Source of the DNA: Botrimarina mediterranea
Lineage (GTDB): Bacteria > Planctomycetota > Planctomycetia > Pirellulales > Lacipirellulaceae
Reading direction: 5' to 3'
DNA length: 64,000 nucleotides
Assembly (NCBI RefSeq): GCF_007753265.1
Contig: NZ_CP036349.1
Location: forward strand, 4,931,363-4,995,362
Part shown: positions 19,216 through 27,790 of the stretch, piece after piece
Layout of the letters: every line of letters begins with the position of its first letter
Position numbering within the stretch: position 1 is the stretch's first letter
Translations under genes and position numbers: made by a program
Notes under the pieces: generated by a model
Told to the model about the DNA's origin: nothing
Seen by the model: only the letters and a program-made list of their open reading frames with translations
Databases searched by the model: none

Positions 19216-19728
19216 ATGTCTTCTTGCAATTGCATCGAATTCGCAGACCTCGAATTGCTGCGTAAAGAGATCAGCTCGCGAGCTAAGCATACAAAGCAAC
19301 TGATCAGTCTGCTCAAGCATCGCTGCACCGACTCCTCGGAAGAGCACTGGCTACTCGAATGTGAGTCGTGCTCTCAGTATTGGCAGCGAAGCTTGGCTTG
19401 GAATTGGGGAAACATCCCCTATCTCTTTCGTGTTCCCCCCATCAATGACCTTGAATGGGCTGATCGACCATTCGTGCAGCCTGATGAGTTGCTGATTTTT
19501 TTAGCGGTGGTTGGCAAGTTTTATCGAGAAAAGTGCTCGGTGCTAGGTGTGTCAAATTGCAAGATTGATGATTGCGATTCACCGAATGTGAAATTTTCAA
19601 CGTTCTGCAAACGACACCACATCGAGCACTTACAGGCGAATAACCTTCTACCTAGATTCCCCATAGGCAGATGGTTCGCTCCCTATGAGGAAGCCAACTT
19701 TCGAATCCCGGGTCTAGGCGAAATATAG
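19216..19728 (+). CDS. Orphan hypothetical protein (170 aa), AT-richer than surroundings
   Basis: Starting at ATG 19216, the protein has eight or more cysteines (SCNCIEF, CTD, ECESC, KCSVLGVSNCKIDDC, TFCKRHH), suggesting zinc binding, and many Trp/Phe residues (YWQRSLAWNWGNIPYLFRVPP). I do not recognise a family. Base composition is clearly lower in GC than ispH upstream and codon use is less biased, suggesting recent acquisition. Its upstream gap is only 40 bases, so it may be read from the ispH transcript. No flanking repeat was found, unlike the two cassette genes. Confidence 0.6.
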   Translation: MSSCNCIEFADLELLRKEISSRAKHTKQLISLLKHRCTDSSEEHWLLECESCSQYWQRSLAWNWGNIPYLFRVPPINDLEWADRPFVQPDELLIFLAVVGKFYREKCSVLGVSNCKIDDCDSPNVKFSTFCKRHHIEHLQANNLLPRFPIGRWFAPYEEANFRIPGLGEI

Positions 19729-19805
19729 GATCGACCGTGCGAACGTGTGCGGCAATTTAGGCCCTTTGCACTGCTGCCCGTAAGCTACGGTCCGCACAGC
19801 GGACC

Positions 19806-20657
19806 CTATGAACTCGCCGAGCGATAGCTCTCCAGCGCCCGTTTGAAGACCCAACGACTTGCCACCAAAGCAAGGGCTGTCGCCACCAGGGCGAAGACCG
19901 CTAGACCCATATAGTCGCCTGTCAGCGGCTTGGCCAGCACTCGGGCGGGGACGTTGATCACTACCAGCACCGGCAGCAGGTACGTGAACGTCAGGCGGAG
20001 GCCGTCGCCGAGCCAGTTGCCCTGGTAGATCTCCATCGGGTAGCGGCTGAAGTTGGTGATGTAGAACCAGAAGTCGTAGAGCGTCTGGTTGCGGCCGAGC
20101 CAGATGCTGGTGGCGGCGAGCGAGATCATGATCGAATACATGATCGCCACGCCGCAGAGGATGTAGAGCGGGTACAAGAGCCACGCCACGAGCGTCGGCG
20201 TCGAAGCGAGTTGCGGCACGGCGTAGCCAATCAGCAGCAGAGCAACGGCGAAGTTCCCCAGCGACGACCAGCTGCTCTTCCGCAGCGAAACGAGGAACTG
20301 CGTGTCGATCGGTTTGAGCAATGCGAAGTCGAGGCCGCCGGTGCGGACCAGTTCGCTCAGTTCCTCGGCGTTGGGCATGAAGAACGCCTGCACGACGCTG
20401 TTGACGAGCATCGTCGTGGCGATGAACACCAGAAACTCCGGCTTCTCCCAGCCGGCGATGTTCGCCTGCCCGCTGGCGGCTTGGTTCTCCTCGATCTTGA
20501 GGAACACCAGCAGGTAGAACCCCAGGTTCATCGCCATCCAAACAACGCTGCTCACCGCCTCGATAAGGAAGTTGGAGCGGAACGTCATGTCGCGGATCAA
20601 AGAGTTCCGCGCGAACGTCCAGAACAACTGCGGGTAGAGCCAGAGCGAGTCTTTCAT
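19806..20657 (-). CDS. ABC-2 type transporter permease (DUF990-like), subunit B
   Basis: A 283-residue integral membrane protein with about six hydrophobic segments (SVVWMAMNLGFYLLVFL, TTMLVNSVVQAFF, NFAVALLLIGYAV, LLYPLYILCGVAIMYS, LVVINV, GLAVFALVATALALVA). The TGGLDFALLKPIDTQFLVSL segment resembles the conserved loop of the uncharacterised ABC-2 permease pair. It probably forms a heteromeric channel with the gene at 21103. The two would be an operon, but a repeat-bounded insertion sits between them: the repeat arm begins 5 bases upstream of this ATG and has displaced any native ribosome site. No matching ATPase is immediately adjacent. Confidence 0.8.
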   Translation of the reverse strand: MKDSLWLYPQLFWTFARNSLIRDMTFRSNFLIEAVSSVVWMAMNLGFYLLVFLKIEENQAASGQANIAGWEKPEFLVFIATTMLVNSVVQAFFMPNAEELSELVRTGGLDFALLKPIDTQFLVSLRKSSWSSLGNFAVALLLIGYAVPQLASTPTLVAWLLYPLYILCGVAIMYSIMISLAATSIWLGRNQTLYDFWFYITNFSRYPMEIYQGNWLGDGLRLTFTYLLPVLVVINVPARVLAKPLTGDYMGLAVFALVATALALVASRWVFKRALESYRSASS

Positions 20658-20662
20658 TTTTT

Positions 20663-21100
20663 AACCGCCAAGACGCCAAGAGCGCCAAGAATGCCTAGGT
20701 CTTAACCGACTCAATCGTTGGGTCTTGAGCTACTGCTATTTATTTCGCAACACGCAACTGATTCCAGACGATGTTTGCCGAGAGGACGCCAACCACCCAG
20801 ATGGGCATGACAATCAGCCATGTCCTAGTCAATGGTCCCATATGCCAAGCTGGTAAGACTTCTTCGTCAAAGATGAAAGCCGACACGGGATAGCCAAAGT
20901 TCCATACCGGCCGATCGGGATTACTTCCGGTATATCTGAATTGCGGCGGTCCCCAAGTGGGCCAAACGGTCGCGATCACTAACAGCAAGAGATGCAATCC
21001 ATGAAAGAAAAACTGCCGCTTGGTCAATGCAGTGATTTGGGGTTGTGTTGGCATACTTTCTTTCCTGGCGATCCTTGGCGCTCTTGGCGTCTTGGCGGTT
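20663..21100. mobile_element. Repeat-bounded cassette inserted between two ABC permease genes
   Basis: Arms 20663-20692 and 21071-21100 are reverse complements at 29 of 30 positions, built of an aaccgccaagacgccaag unit with partial internal tandem copies. The 438-base element carries one small membrane-protein gene and no transposase. It exactly fills the space between the two ABC-2 permease genes: 5 bases from one start codon and 2 bases from the other stop codon. The related unit cgcaaagacgccaaggcgcg bounds part of the cassette at 13902-14535. Confidence 0.65.
20740..21054 (-). CDS. Small two-helix membrane protein in cassette
   Basis: A 104-residue protein with two hydrophobic segments (FFHGLHLLLLVIATVWP and TWLIVMPIWVVGVLSANIVW) joined by a polar, Pro/Trp/Phe-rich loop. 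A ribosome site aggaaag lies 7 bases before the ATG, so the gene looks expressible. It is AT-richer than its neighbours. No family recognised. It is oriented with the permease genes and may have become part of their transcript. Confidence 0.6.
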   Translation of the reverse strand: MPTQPQITALTKRQFFFHGLHLLLLVIATVWPTWGPPQFRYTGSNPDRPVWNFGYPVSAFIFDEEVLPAWHMGPLTRTWLIVMPIWVVGVLSANIVWNQLRVAK

Positions 21101-21102
21101 CC

Positions 21103-21948
21103 CTACCCTCCGAACCCGCTGTAGCGTTTCAGGCCGCGGTGTAGCGCCACGCGCGCAGCGACGTAGAAGAACACGACCCAGACGGCGAGCAGCGCCAGGT
21201 TTTGCCATAGCTCGGGGCCGTGGATCTTGCCGAGGTAGACCGCCGCGGGGAAGTAGGCCAGGAACTTCAGCGGTTGGAACCAGAGCAGCGACGCGACCCA
21301 GCCCGGAACCGAGTCGGTGAGGAAGTCGAGCGGGAACATGTGGCCGGAGAAGAAGAAGTTCGCCAGCATGTAGACGAACAGCAGCGAGCTGACTTCGAGG
21401 AACCAGAAGCCGATCATGCCGAGCGTCGCTTCGAGGTAGAACCCCAGCGCGAAGCTCATCACCAGCGACAACAGGAACGCGGCCCACGTCGTCGCGTCGG
21501 GCCACTTCTCCGGGAAGTAGTCGCCGCACAGCCAGAAGACCAGCGCGAAGGGCGCCGCGGCCACCGCGTAGTAGACGATCTTATGGGCGAGCCGCGCCAG
21601 CAGCAGGTACTCCAGCAAGTCGATCGGTTGGATCAGGAACTTCTTGATCTCGCCCGTCCGGATCTGCATCGCGATGCCCGACGCCAAGCCCGGCATGCTG
21701 CTGAACGCGCGGCCGAGCATCGTCAGCAGGTAGTAGGCGATGACGTCGTTGCGGGTGAAGCCGCCGATCGACGAGCCCGCTGCCTTGTAAACGGCCGTCC
21801 AGAGGAAGATCTGCGTGATGATCGGCAAGAACCGCATCAGCGTCCCCAGGGCAAAGTCGCCTCGATAAACGAGACGCTCTTCGACGCAGGTCCGAAAGAT
21901 GATCCACGCCGCCGAGAGGCCGGTCGGCTGAGCGGTTGCAAGAGGCAT
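21103..21948 (-). CDS. ABC-2 type transporter permease (DUF990-like), subunit A
   Basis: A 281-residue membrane protein with about six hydrophobic segments and the loop [27 protein letters not shown], which parallels the equivalent loop of the 19806 gene (TGGLDFALLKPIDTQFLVSL). Such pairs form the membrane part of an export ABC system of unknown substrate. The stop lies 2 bases from the right arm of the cassette. Divergently placed to the large membrane protein at 22120. Confidence 0.8.
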   Translation of the reverse strand: MPLATAQPTGLSAAWIIFRTCVEERLVYRGDFALGTLMRFLPIITQIFLWTAVYKAAGSSIGGFTRNDVIAYYLLTMLGRAFSSMPGLASGIAMQIRTGEIKKFLIQPIDLLEYLLLARLAHKIVYYAVAAAPFALVFWLCGDYFPEKWPDATTWAAFLLSLVMSFALGFYLEATLGMIGFWFLEVSSLLFVYMLANFFFSGHMFPLDFLTDSVPGWVASLLWFQPLKFLAYFPAAVYLGKIHGPELWQNLALLAVWVVFFYVAARVALHRGLKRYSGFGG

Positions 21949-22119
21949 GCTGCGTGGGTTCGTGAAGCAAGAGTTGGGGAGTGGCGTCTAGCCGGCAGGG
22001 ACTACCGATCCTTGGCCTTTGGGCCGAGATTTTCCAGTGGTCGACGGAACGCCCACGGCCAGCCACAATAGAGAGTCCTGCTCTTAACCGCCCCGCAACC
22101 CGCCGCTCGCCGCCCCGGT

Positions 22120-24438
22120 ATGACGCGACTCTTGGCCCGCGCCCTGACCGTTACGGCGTTCCGCCTGCTGGCCATAGGCCACCTTTCCTTAGGCCTCGCC
22201 CTTTGGGGACTGGTTTCTGCTCCGGCGTTGGCGGCCGAGAGCCCGAAGATCGTCGGCGCCCACCTGGGCCTCGGCGACGGCTACAAGGTGGGCTTTTGGG
22301 CGCCGCTGCGGGTGGTCGTCGAGGGGGGTGACGCGCCGGTCGGAGTCACCGTCCTGGCGATCACGCCCGATAGCGATGGCGTCGGCGTCGCTACCACGAC
22401 ACCCAGCGCCCGCCCCTTCTCCACCCAGCCCGGCGTCAAGTCGGAGGAACGGCTCTATGTGCGGGTCGGCCAGCAGAACGCTCCGATCGAGGTGCGGGTC
22501 TACGCCGACGGCCGGCAAATCGATCGCCGCGTCTTCCCGGTCACCAACGGCGACTTCGAGAAGATCAAAGCCGGCAAGGAACTGCCGCTCGCCAACTCCG
22601 CTATCAACCGACTCTTCGTCCAACTGGGAGCGGATGTCGGGGCGGCGTTCGAATCCGACGCGGAGGGATACGGCGCCGTCGGCAACGCCGCGACGTTGAT
22701 CACCAATCCCGACGACTTGCCACCCGATGCGATCGGCTACGACGGCGTCGATGCGGTTGTCCTAACGACCGGCGCCCGTGCGTTGGATGCTTCTGCCGGC
22801 TGGCTCGGGCAACTAACAGCAAATGACCCGCGCCTCAGCGCCCTGGTTGAATGGGTCCGCGGCGGCGGGCGATTGGTGCTTTCCTGCGGCGCCGCCTCAG
22901 CGACGATGCTGGCCGAGGGCGGCCCGCTCGCCGAACTCCTGCCCGGCGACTACGCCGGCCCAAGCAGTATCGCCGACACCAGCGCCATCGAACGCTTCGC
23001 CGACGTGTCGGGCGCCCCCGACATGGGCGTGATCAATCAGGGAGTCGGGACACTCAACTTGGCCCTCGTCGAGAATCCTCGGGGCCAGGTCCTCGCACAC
23101 GCCGGCCGCACCGCGACCGAGACGCCGCTGGTAATCCGCGCGCCGGTCGGCTTCGGCGAGGTGACATTCGTCGCCTTCGACCTCGACGCGCCGGCGATCG
23201 CCAATTGGAACGGTCGCGACGCGCTGGTGCGTCAACTCCTGCGGCTCCCTTTCAACCCGCCGGACGAATCGCGCAGGTACGGCGATTGGCGGGTTTGGCA
23301 ACAGGACCTTGTGAACACGCTGCTGGCGAAGCTCGACGACGAGTTCGTGGGCGTCCGCACGACGCCGTTCTTGGCGATCGTAGGCCTCGTGGTTCTGTAC
23401 CTGCTCTTGATCGGGCCGGGCGACTACTTCTTCGTCAAGAATGTGCTACGCCGCGTCGAGGCGACGTGGGTCACGTTCCCGATTCTCGTCGCCGCGACGA
23501 GCGCCGCGGCGTACTTCGGCGCCTACTGGCTCAAGGGGGACAAGCTCCGCGTCAACCAAGTCGAGATCATCGACATCGACACAGCCGACGGCGCAACGCG
23601 GGGCCGATTGATCACGCACCTCTTCAGCCCGACGGCGAAGCGCTACGATGTGTCGCTAGCGCCGAAGACGTTGACAGGCGAATCAATGACGCCCACCGCA
23701 AGCGGCACGGCGTGGCTCGGCAAGCCCAGCATGGGGCTCGGCGGCATGCAGTCGTCCAGCAGCAACAGCCAGTCGGGCGTCGCCCCCAACTACCAGATCG
23801 ACGCGACGCCGTTGGTGGCGGGACCTCTACAAGGCCCCACGGTCGCCGGCATGCCCGTGCAGGTCTGGAGCACCAAAACGCTCGTCTCACGTTACTCGGG
23901 CGAGACCGGCCGCGTCGTCGAATCACAACTCGCCCCCGACGGCGGCGGCCTCGTCGAGGGGAGCGTCACCAACGACACCGGGATCGACCTCGCCGACTGC
24001 CGATTGCTGTACGGGACCTGGGCCTGGAAACTCGGCGCGATGGGAGACGGCGAGACGAAATCGGTCGACCCAGGCGTGTCACCCTTGCGGATCACGACGT
24101 TGCTCGGCAAGGCCTCCGAAACGAATCCCTACGCACGTAACAACCGCTGGACCACCATCGCGGCGATGGGAGATGCCCTATCGGTTGGCTCACTTACCTC
24201 CAGCGATGGCGAAGCGGCGAGTCGCTACCTGCACGACCTCGACCTCGCTAATCACCTCGCTGCGGGCAAGGCGATCCTGCTCGCACAGATCGATGACGGC
24301 CCACGCACCGAGTTGGTGCGCGCCGAGGGGCCGCTGGTTGAACTCGGCGAGAACGAAGAGACCCTTCCAAGTCAACGCAGTTGGGTGTTCGTGCGGTTCC
24401 TTCTACCCATTGAGAAAACAGGGCCCGACGAAGAATGA
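22120..24438 (+). CDS. Large exported/membrane protein of unknown function
   Basis: A 772-residue protein with an N-terminal signal or anchor (about 10-38, ending APALAAE), a long extracytoplasmic region containing a glutamine amidotransferase-like or Rossmann-like segment (GYDGVDAVVLTTGARALD, LVEWVRGGGRLVLSCGAAS), two transmembrane helices at about 423-440 and 449-470 (FLAIVGLVVLYLLLIGPGDYFFV, WVTFPILVAATSAAAYFG), then a C-terminal beta-rich region. Similar planctomycete proteins sit beside CcmA-type ATPases, as here (ATPase 100 bases downstream on the same strand). Substrate and activity cannot be stated. Confidence 0.7.
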   Translation: MTRLLARALTVTAFRLLAIGHLSLGLALWGLVSAPALAAESPKIVGAHLGLGDGYKVGFWAPLRVVVEGGDAPVGVTVLAITPDSDGVGVATTTPSARPFSTQPGVKSEERLYVRVGQQNAPIEVRVYADGRQIDRRVFPVTNGDFEKIKAGKELPLANSAINRLFVQLGADVGAAFESDAEGYGAVGNAATLITNPDDLPPDAIGYDGVDAVVLTTGARALDASAGWLGQLTANDPRLSALVEWVRGGGRLVLSCGAASATMLAEGGPLAELLPGDYAGPSSIADTSAIERFADVSGAPDMGVINQGVGTLNLALVENPRGQVLAHAGRTATETPLVIRAPVGFGEVTFVAFDLDAPAIANWNGRDALVRQLLRLPFNPPDESRRYGDWRVWQQDLVNTLLAKLDDEFVGVRTTPFLAIVGLVVLYLLLIGPGDYFFVKNVLRRVEATWVTFPILVAATSAAAYFGAYWLKGDKLRVNQVEIIDIDTADGATRGRLITHLFSPTAKRYDVSLAPKTLTGESMTPTASGTAWLGKPSMGLGGMQSSSSNSQSGVAPNYQIDATPLVAGPLQGPTVAGMPVQVWSTKTLVSRYSGETGRVVESQLAPDGGGLVEGSVTNDTGIDLADCRLLYGTWAWKLGAMGDGETKSVDPGVSPLRITTLLGKASETNPYARNNRWTTIAAMGDALSVGSLTSSDGEAASRYLHDLDLANHLAAGKAILLAQIDDGPRTELVRAEGPLVELGENEETLPSQRSWVFVRFLLPIEKTGPDEE

Positions 24439-24538
24439 GTGGTCGTTCGCACCGACGGCTACCGCCCACGGCTCCGATTTTCTCGTGTTGGTCCGGCTGA
24501 CAACCAGCGCCTAGCGCCTCAACAACTCGCGTCTACCC

Positions 24539-25486
24539 ATGATCGAAATCAAAGGCCTCACGAAGAAGTACGGCGAGCTCTTCGCCATCCGTGAGATCAA
24601 CCTCTCGCTCCAGGCGGGAGACGTCTTCGGCTTCATCGGTCCTAACGGCGCCGGCAAGACGACAACGATGCGCATCCTGGCGACGCTCTTGCAGCCGACC
24701 TGGGGCGAGGCGTACGTCGCCGGCCACTCGATCTACACCGCGCCGAAAGACATCCGCCGCGCGATCGGCTACATGCCCGACTTCTTCGGCGTGTACGACG
24801 ACATGAAAGTGATCGAGTACCTCGAGTTCTTCGCCGCCGCGTACCGCATCCGCGGCGAGAAGCGTCGCAAGGTGTGCGACGACGTGCTCGACCTCGTGGA
24901 CCTCGGCTACAAGCGCGACGCGCTAGTGACGAGCCTCAGCCGCGGCATGACGCAGCGTCTGGGACTGGCGCGGGTGCTGCTGCACGATCCGCAGGTGCTG
25001 CTGCTCGACGAACCGGCCTCGGGCCTCGACCCCCGCGCCCGCATCGAGATCCGTGCGTTGCTGAAGGAGCTCCGCAGCATGGGCAAGACCATCATGGTCA
25101 GCAGCCACATCCTGCCGGAGCTGGCGGACGTCTGTAACAAGATCGGCATCATCGAGCGCGGCGAGCTGATCGTGAACGCCGACGTCGCCGACGTGATGAA
25201 GCAGGTCCGCCAGCAGACGGTGCTCAAGGTCGCCGTCGCGGAACGAGACGGCAAGACCCTCGACGGCGCCGCCGAGTTGCTCACGGGCCTCCCGCAGGTC
25301 GAATCGGTCGCCCCTTCCAGCCAGCCGGGCGCCCCCCTGACGGTGACCCTGCGGGCTGAGGCCCAAGACCCCAGCGACATCGCCCGGGCACTGTTCGAGG
25401 CCGGCTACGCCCTGACGCTCCTCAAGGAGGACGAGATCAACCTCGAGACGGCGTTCATGACGCTGACGCAGGGAATTACGAGCTGA
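24539..25486 (+). CDS. ABC transporter ATP-binding protein (CcmA/NatA-like)
   Basis: A 315-residue ATPase with Walker A GPNGAGKTT (about 36-44), Q-loop region YMPDFFGVYDD, signature LSRGMTQRLGLARVL, Walker [14 protein letters not shown] and switch His in VSSHI. The C-terminal 90 residues form the small regulatory extension seen in ABC-2 exporters. It probably energises export with a permease; the gene upstream (22120) is the closest membrane partner, and the DUF990-like pair at 19806/21103 is another candidate. The TGA stop overlaps the first bases of a dispersed repeat. Confidence 0.9.
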   Translation: MIEIKGLTKKYGELFAIREINLSLQAGDVFGFIGPNGAGKTTTMRILATLLQPTWGEAYVAGHSIYTAPKDIRRAIGYMPDFFGVYDDMKVIEYLEFFAAAYRIRGEKRRKVCDDVLDLVDLGYKRDALVTSLSRGMTQRLGLARVLLHDPQVLLLDEPASGLDPRARIEIRALLKELRSMGKTIMVSSHILPELADVCNKIGIIERGELIVNADVADVMKQVRQQTVLKVAVAERDGKTLDGAAELLTGLPQVESVAPSSQPGAPLTVTLRAEAQDPSDIARALFEAGYALTLLKEDEINLETAFMTLTQGITS

Positions 25487-25567
25487 TTGCGGATTGCCGG
25501 ATTGGAGATGGCGTTAAAGTCCGCCCTACTAGAATCCGCAGTCCGAAATCTATAATCCGCAATCCCA
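25485..25567. repeat. Inverted aatccgcaatcc-type repeat
   Basis: The left arm begins in the stop codon of the ABC ATPase (gattgcggattgccggattg, 25487-25506); the right arm (25531-25567) carries aatccgcagtccgaaatc and taatccgcaatccc in the opposite sense. Related single or tandem units occur at 9287-9324 and inside hsdS at 36599-36630. Confidence 0.75.
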
Positions 25568-25638
25568 AGGGGGTCCTTGCCCGCCCGCCCTAAAACGCCG
25601 ATACTATGTGGCTCGGCTGAAACCAGCCGAGCTGTCCT

Positions 25639-25711
25639 GCCCCGTTCGTCTAGTGGCCCAGGACACCGCCCTCTCACGGCGGAGACAGGGGTTCGACTCC
25701 CCTACGGGGTA
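25639..25711 (+). tRNA. tRNA-Glu (anticodon CUC)
   Basis: The cloverleaf folds by eye. Acceptor gccccgt pairs with acggggt at 25704-25710 (one G-U pair) with discriminator A; D stem gtct/ggac; anticodon stem ccgcc/ggcgg around loop ctctcac, giving anticodon CTC (reads GAG); T stem aggggttcgactcccct. The CCA end is not encoded. Its 3' half overlaps the last codons of the integrase on the other strand, the usual geometry of an integration site. Confidence 0.96.
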
Positions 25712-27005
25712 CTGCGGCTCTCTCCAAACCCCGGGAAACACTGAGTTTCGCGGGGTTTTTCGTTTGAGGTGGAGCGCTACTTGCTACTCGATTCTGGCGT
25801 TTTCCGCCCCCTTGCGCTCCACCCCCTGCGTCACCCCTTCGGCCCTCTACGTTGGCGTCTTGACCAGGGTGGCGGACGCCGCCCTCCCCCCTCGCCATCG
25901 CTAAGTGCTCAGCCGTCACCGTGCGGTAGTTCCGCCTAGCGACCTCCTCGGTATGGCCGAGCCATTCGGCGCCGACATGCGACGGGAAGCGATCGGCTAA
26001 GTCGGTCGCTCGGCTCGCCCGCAAAGCGTGCCACAGTCGCGGCCACGCCTGGAGTCCAGCGCGGTCAATGAGTCTCGCCATTTGAGTCCGCAGGTTGGAC
26101 TCGCGGTCGCGGTAGCGGGAGATGCAGAACTCGGATTCCGGGCGCACTTCGCGGGCGTCCAGCAGGTAGGGCAGTAATTCTTCGAACAACGGCACGACGC
26201 GCGACGCTTTGCCTTGCTTCGCTGTCTTTGGACTGGTCACCCTCATTACACCGGCCTCCCAGTCGATATCCGTCCAACGTAATCGCAAAGTCTCGGACGG
26301 GGTTCGCAAACCCCCGTAGCGAGCCAGTGCAATCATCAATCGCCACTCGGCGTCGGGAGCGACATCAATGAGCTTCTGAACGTCGTCGACCGACACGTAA
26401 GCCTTCCGCTCGGCGTTGCTGTCGTCACCGGCGACGAGGCCCTCGAACGGTGAGGTTTGCAGATAGCCCCTTTCCACGGCCTCACGAAAGAACTGCTTTG
26501 CCCGTTTCACGTGAGCCGCCACGGTGGCGGACGCGTGCATCTCGGTCAACCACACGCGCCAACCCTTCGCTTGCTCGGGAGTTAGTGCCGAGAGTTTCGG
26601 GTCCTCGACGAAGTAGTCGCTAAGCTTGCGCCGCGCCGCCTTCCAGTTGATCAGTGTTCGTGCCGCGGGTTTGGCGTTTCCTTCCCTTGCCTCCCACTCG
26701 GCGATGAGGCCATCGATGAACGCGGTGAGCGTCGCGTTGCGTCGCGTCTGACAAAGTCCAGCGGCCGCCAACTTCGAGTGCAGCTCATCCCCGATGCCAG
26801 CAACCCATTCGGCGACGGCATTTGCGAGAGGCGCCCCTGAGATTCGCGCCGACATAATCGCTTGCACCTTTGACGCGATCTCGCCGGCGTCACGCTTGCT
26901 GACGCCGACCAGCCGAATCGCCTTGCGAACGCCGTGCTCGTCGCGGAAGGCGACGCGGTAACGCTTGCGGCCGCTCTTGGTGGATTCGGTGATCACGGAA
27001 GCCAT
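25674..27005 (-). CDS. Tyrosine recombinase (site-specific integrase)
   Basis: It should integrate and excise the element at the tRNA-Glu 3' end. The N-terminal SAM-like DNA-binding region (about 90-190: LIAEWEAREGN...ATVAAHVKRAKQFFREAVERGYL) precedes the catalytic domain with Arg in ARYGGLRTPSETLRLRW, the beta-hairpin lysine region SPKTAKQGKASRVVPL, box II LWHALRASRAT (HxxR), LGH and the tyrosine in RRNYRTV. Start ATG 27005 has aggag 7 bases upstream and removes seven residues from the longest frame. The last roughly 30 codons (to RRGVEPLSPP) overlap the tRNA terminator and tRNA, so the natural C-terminus is fixed by the attachment site. 443 residues. Confidence 0.92.
   Translation of the reverse strand: MASVITESTKSGRKRYRVAFRDEHGVRKAIRLVGVSKRDAGEIASKVQAIMSARISGAPLANAVAEWVAGIGDELHSKLAAAGLCQTRRNATLTAFIDGLIAEWEAREGNAKPAARTLINWKAARRKLSDYFVEDPKLSALTPEQAKGWRVWLTEMHASATVAAHVKRAKQFFREAVERGYLQTSPFEGLVAGDDSNAERKAYVSVDDVQKLIDVAPDAEWRLMIALARYGGLRTPSETLRLRWTDIDWEAGVMRVTSPKTAKQGKASRVVPLFEELLPYLLDAREVRPESEFCISRYRDRESNLRTQMARLIDRAGLQAWPRLWHALRASRATDLADRFPSHVGAEWLGHTEEVARRNYRTVTAEHLAMARGEGGVRHPGQDANVEGRRGDAGGGAQGGGKRQNRVASSAPPQTKNPAKLSVSRGLERAAVPRRGVEPLSPP
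25726..25760 (+). terminator. Rho-independent terminator of tRNA-Glu
   Basis: A nested stem: aaaccccg at 25726-25733 pairs with cggggttt, and inner gaaac pairs with gtttc around actga, followed by a run of T (ggggtttttcgttt). It lies 15 bases after the tRNA and also within the 3' end of the integrase frame on the minus strand. Confidence 0.85.
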
Positions 27006-27009
27006 GGGT

Positions 27010-27216
27010 CTACTCCTGACGCTCACGCAGTTCTAAGTGGTAGTGCTCGGCAAGCTTCGCCGCTACGGAGAGCCGTAGCCCTCCCTTTCCCTTGGCGAAT
27101 CGCATCAGTGTCGGGTGCGTAATCCCGGTCGCCTTGGCGATGGCATAGTAACTCGCCGGATCGCCGGCGAGTCTCTCGCGCAGTACATCTTCGATCGTCT
27201 TACGCTTGGCTGACAT
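27010..27216 (-). CDS. Cro/CI-type helix-turn-helix protein
   Basis: A 68-residue DNA-binding protein consisting of one HTH unit (SYYAIAKATGITHPTLMRFAKGKGGLRLSVAAKLAEHYHLEL). It ends 5 bases before the integrase start, and the integrase ribosome site lies inside its 3' end, so the two are co-expressed. It probably controls integrase expression or acts as a recombination directionality factor; the sequence does not decide. Start at MSAKRK is chosen over an upstream in-frame ATG. Confidence 0.8.
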   Translation of the reverse strand: MSAKRKTIEDVLRERLAGDPASYYAIAKATGITHPTLMRFAKGKGGLRLSVAAKLAEHYHLELRERQE

Positions 27217-27347
27217 GTATACTACTTTACACAAAAGGCGAACCGAGTCTACTTGCTTTGGCCGCTCTAGAGTGGGGCCTGACGCCTCTGCCCTAGGCCA
27301 CTTTCGCCCTTTTCAACTGAGTTGAGTCCTCGCCTTGTTCGAATATC

Positions 27348-27372
27348 GTTCTGTCGTCGACAGCGACAGAAC
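27348..27372 (-). terminator. Hairpin after the zinc-ribbon gene
   Basis: Nine-base arms gttctgtcg (27348-27356) and cgacagaac (27364-27372) with a 7-base loop, 4 bases beyond the stop of the gene ending at 27377. There is no T-run, so termination is only a possibility. Confidence 0.4.
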
Positions 27373-27376
27373 CTAG

Positions 27377-27790
27377 CTACAGTCGGGACTCACGGGGTTT
27401 CGTCACCAAGTCGCCCTGGGCATCGGATGGCGAAGGTTCGCCCCACAACCATGTCTCTCCGCAGGAGACGCAACGCTCGAGGAGTTCACCCTGATGGTCC
27501 GTCCGATACGCGACCGAGTCGCCCTTAAGGTCCGCCCCACATGATCGACACTCGGTTGGATAGCGAGCGGCGGTTGATTGGTAGTGTGCATCCACGGGGG
27601 GGTCTGACAGCAGCCGGACGAGGTCTGCCGCGTACGCCCGTACCATCGCCCGATCTGCCGTGGTCAGTCGCTTTTCTGGGTCTCGAAGCTGTAAGTCGCC
27701 GTTCACGACTCGCAGCGCGACGCCCCAGCTATCGAGCAGCGTGACAAGCATCTGCATCGAGGTTGGTGTGGCTGAGGGGTACATCGTCAT
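27377..27790 (-). CDS. TubC_N-like domain plus zinc ribbon, element-encoded
   Basis: A 137-residue protein. The N-terminal half (MQMLVTLLDSWGVALRVV... LTTADRAMVRAYAADLVRLL) resembles the small TubC_N docking fold common in element-encoded proteins near primases. The C-terminal half is a four-cysteine ribbon (CRSCGADL ... CVSCGETW). The start at 27790 overlaps the stop of the DUF3987 gene as ATGA, so translation is coupled and the two proteins may act together. Function beyond that is unknown. Confidence 0.65.
   Translation of the reverse strand: MTMYPSATPTSMQMLVTLLDSWGVALRVVNGDLQLRDPEKRLTTADRAMVRAYAADLVRLLSDPPVDAHYQSTAARYPTECRSCGADLKGDSVAYRTDHQGELLERCVSCGETWLWGEPSPSDAQGDLVTKPRESRL

Noticed and set aside
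19789-19805. ggtccgc/gcggacc hairpin as terminator of the orphan gene
   Set aside because: Stem of 7 with no T-run; it may be a short repeat, but evidence is too thin to list.
24539-25486. Certain ATPase partner of the two DUF990-like permeases
   Set aside because: It lies on the opposite strand about 2.6 kb beyond the permease pair, across a large membrane gene, and is of the CcmA type; partnership with the 22120 gene is at least as likely.
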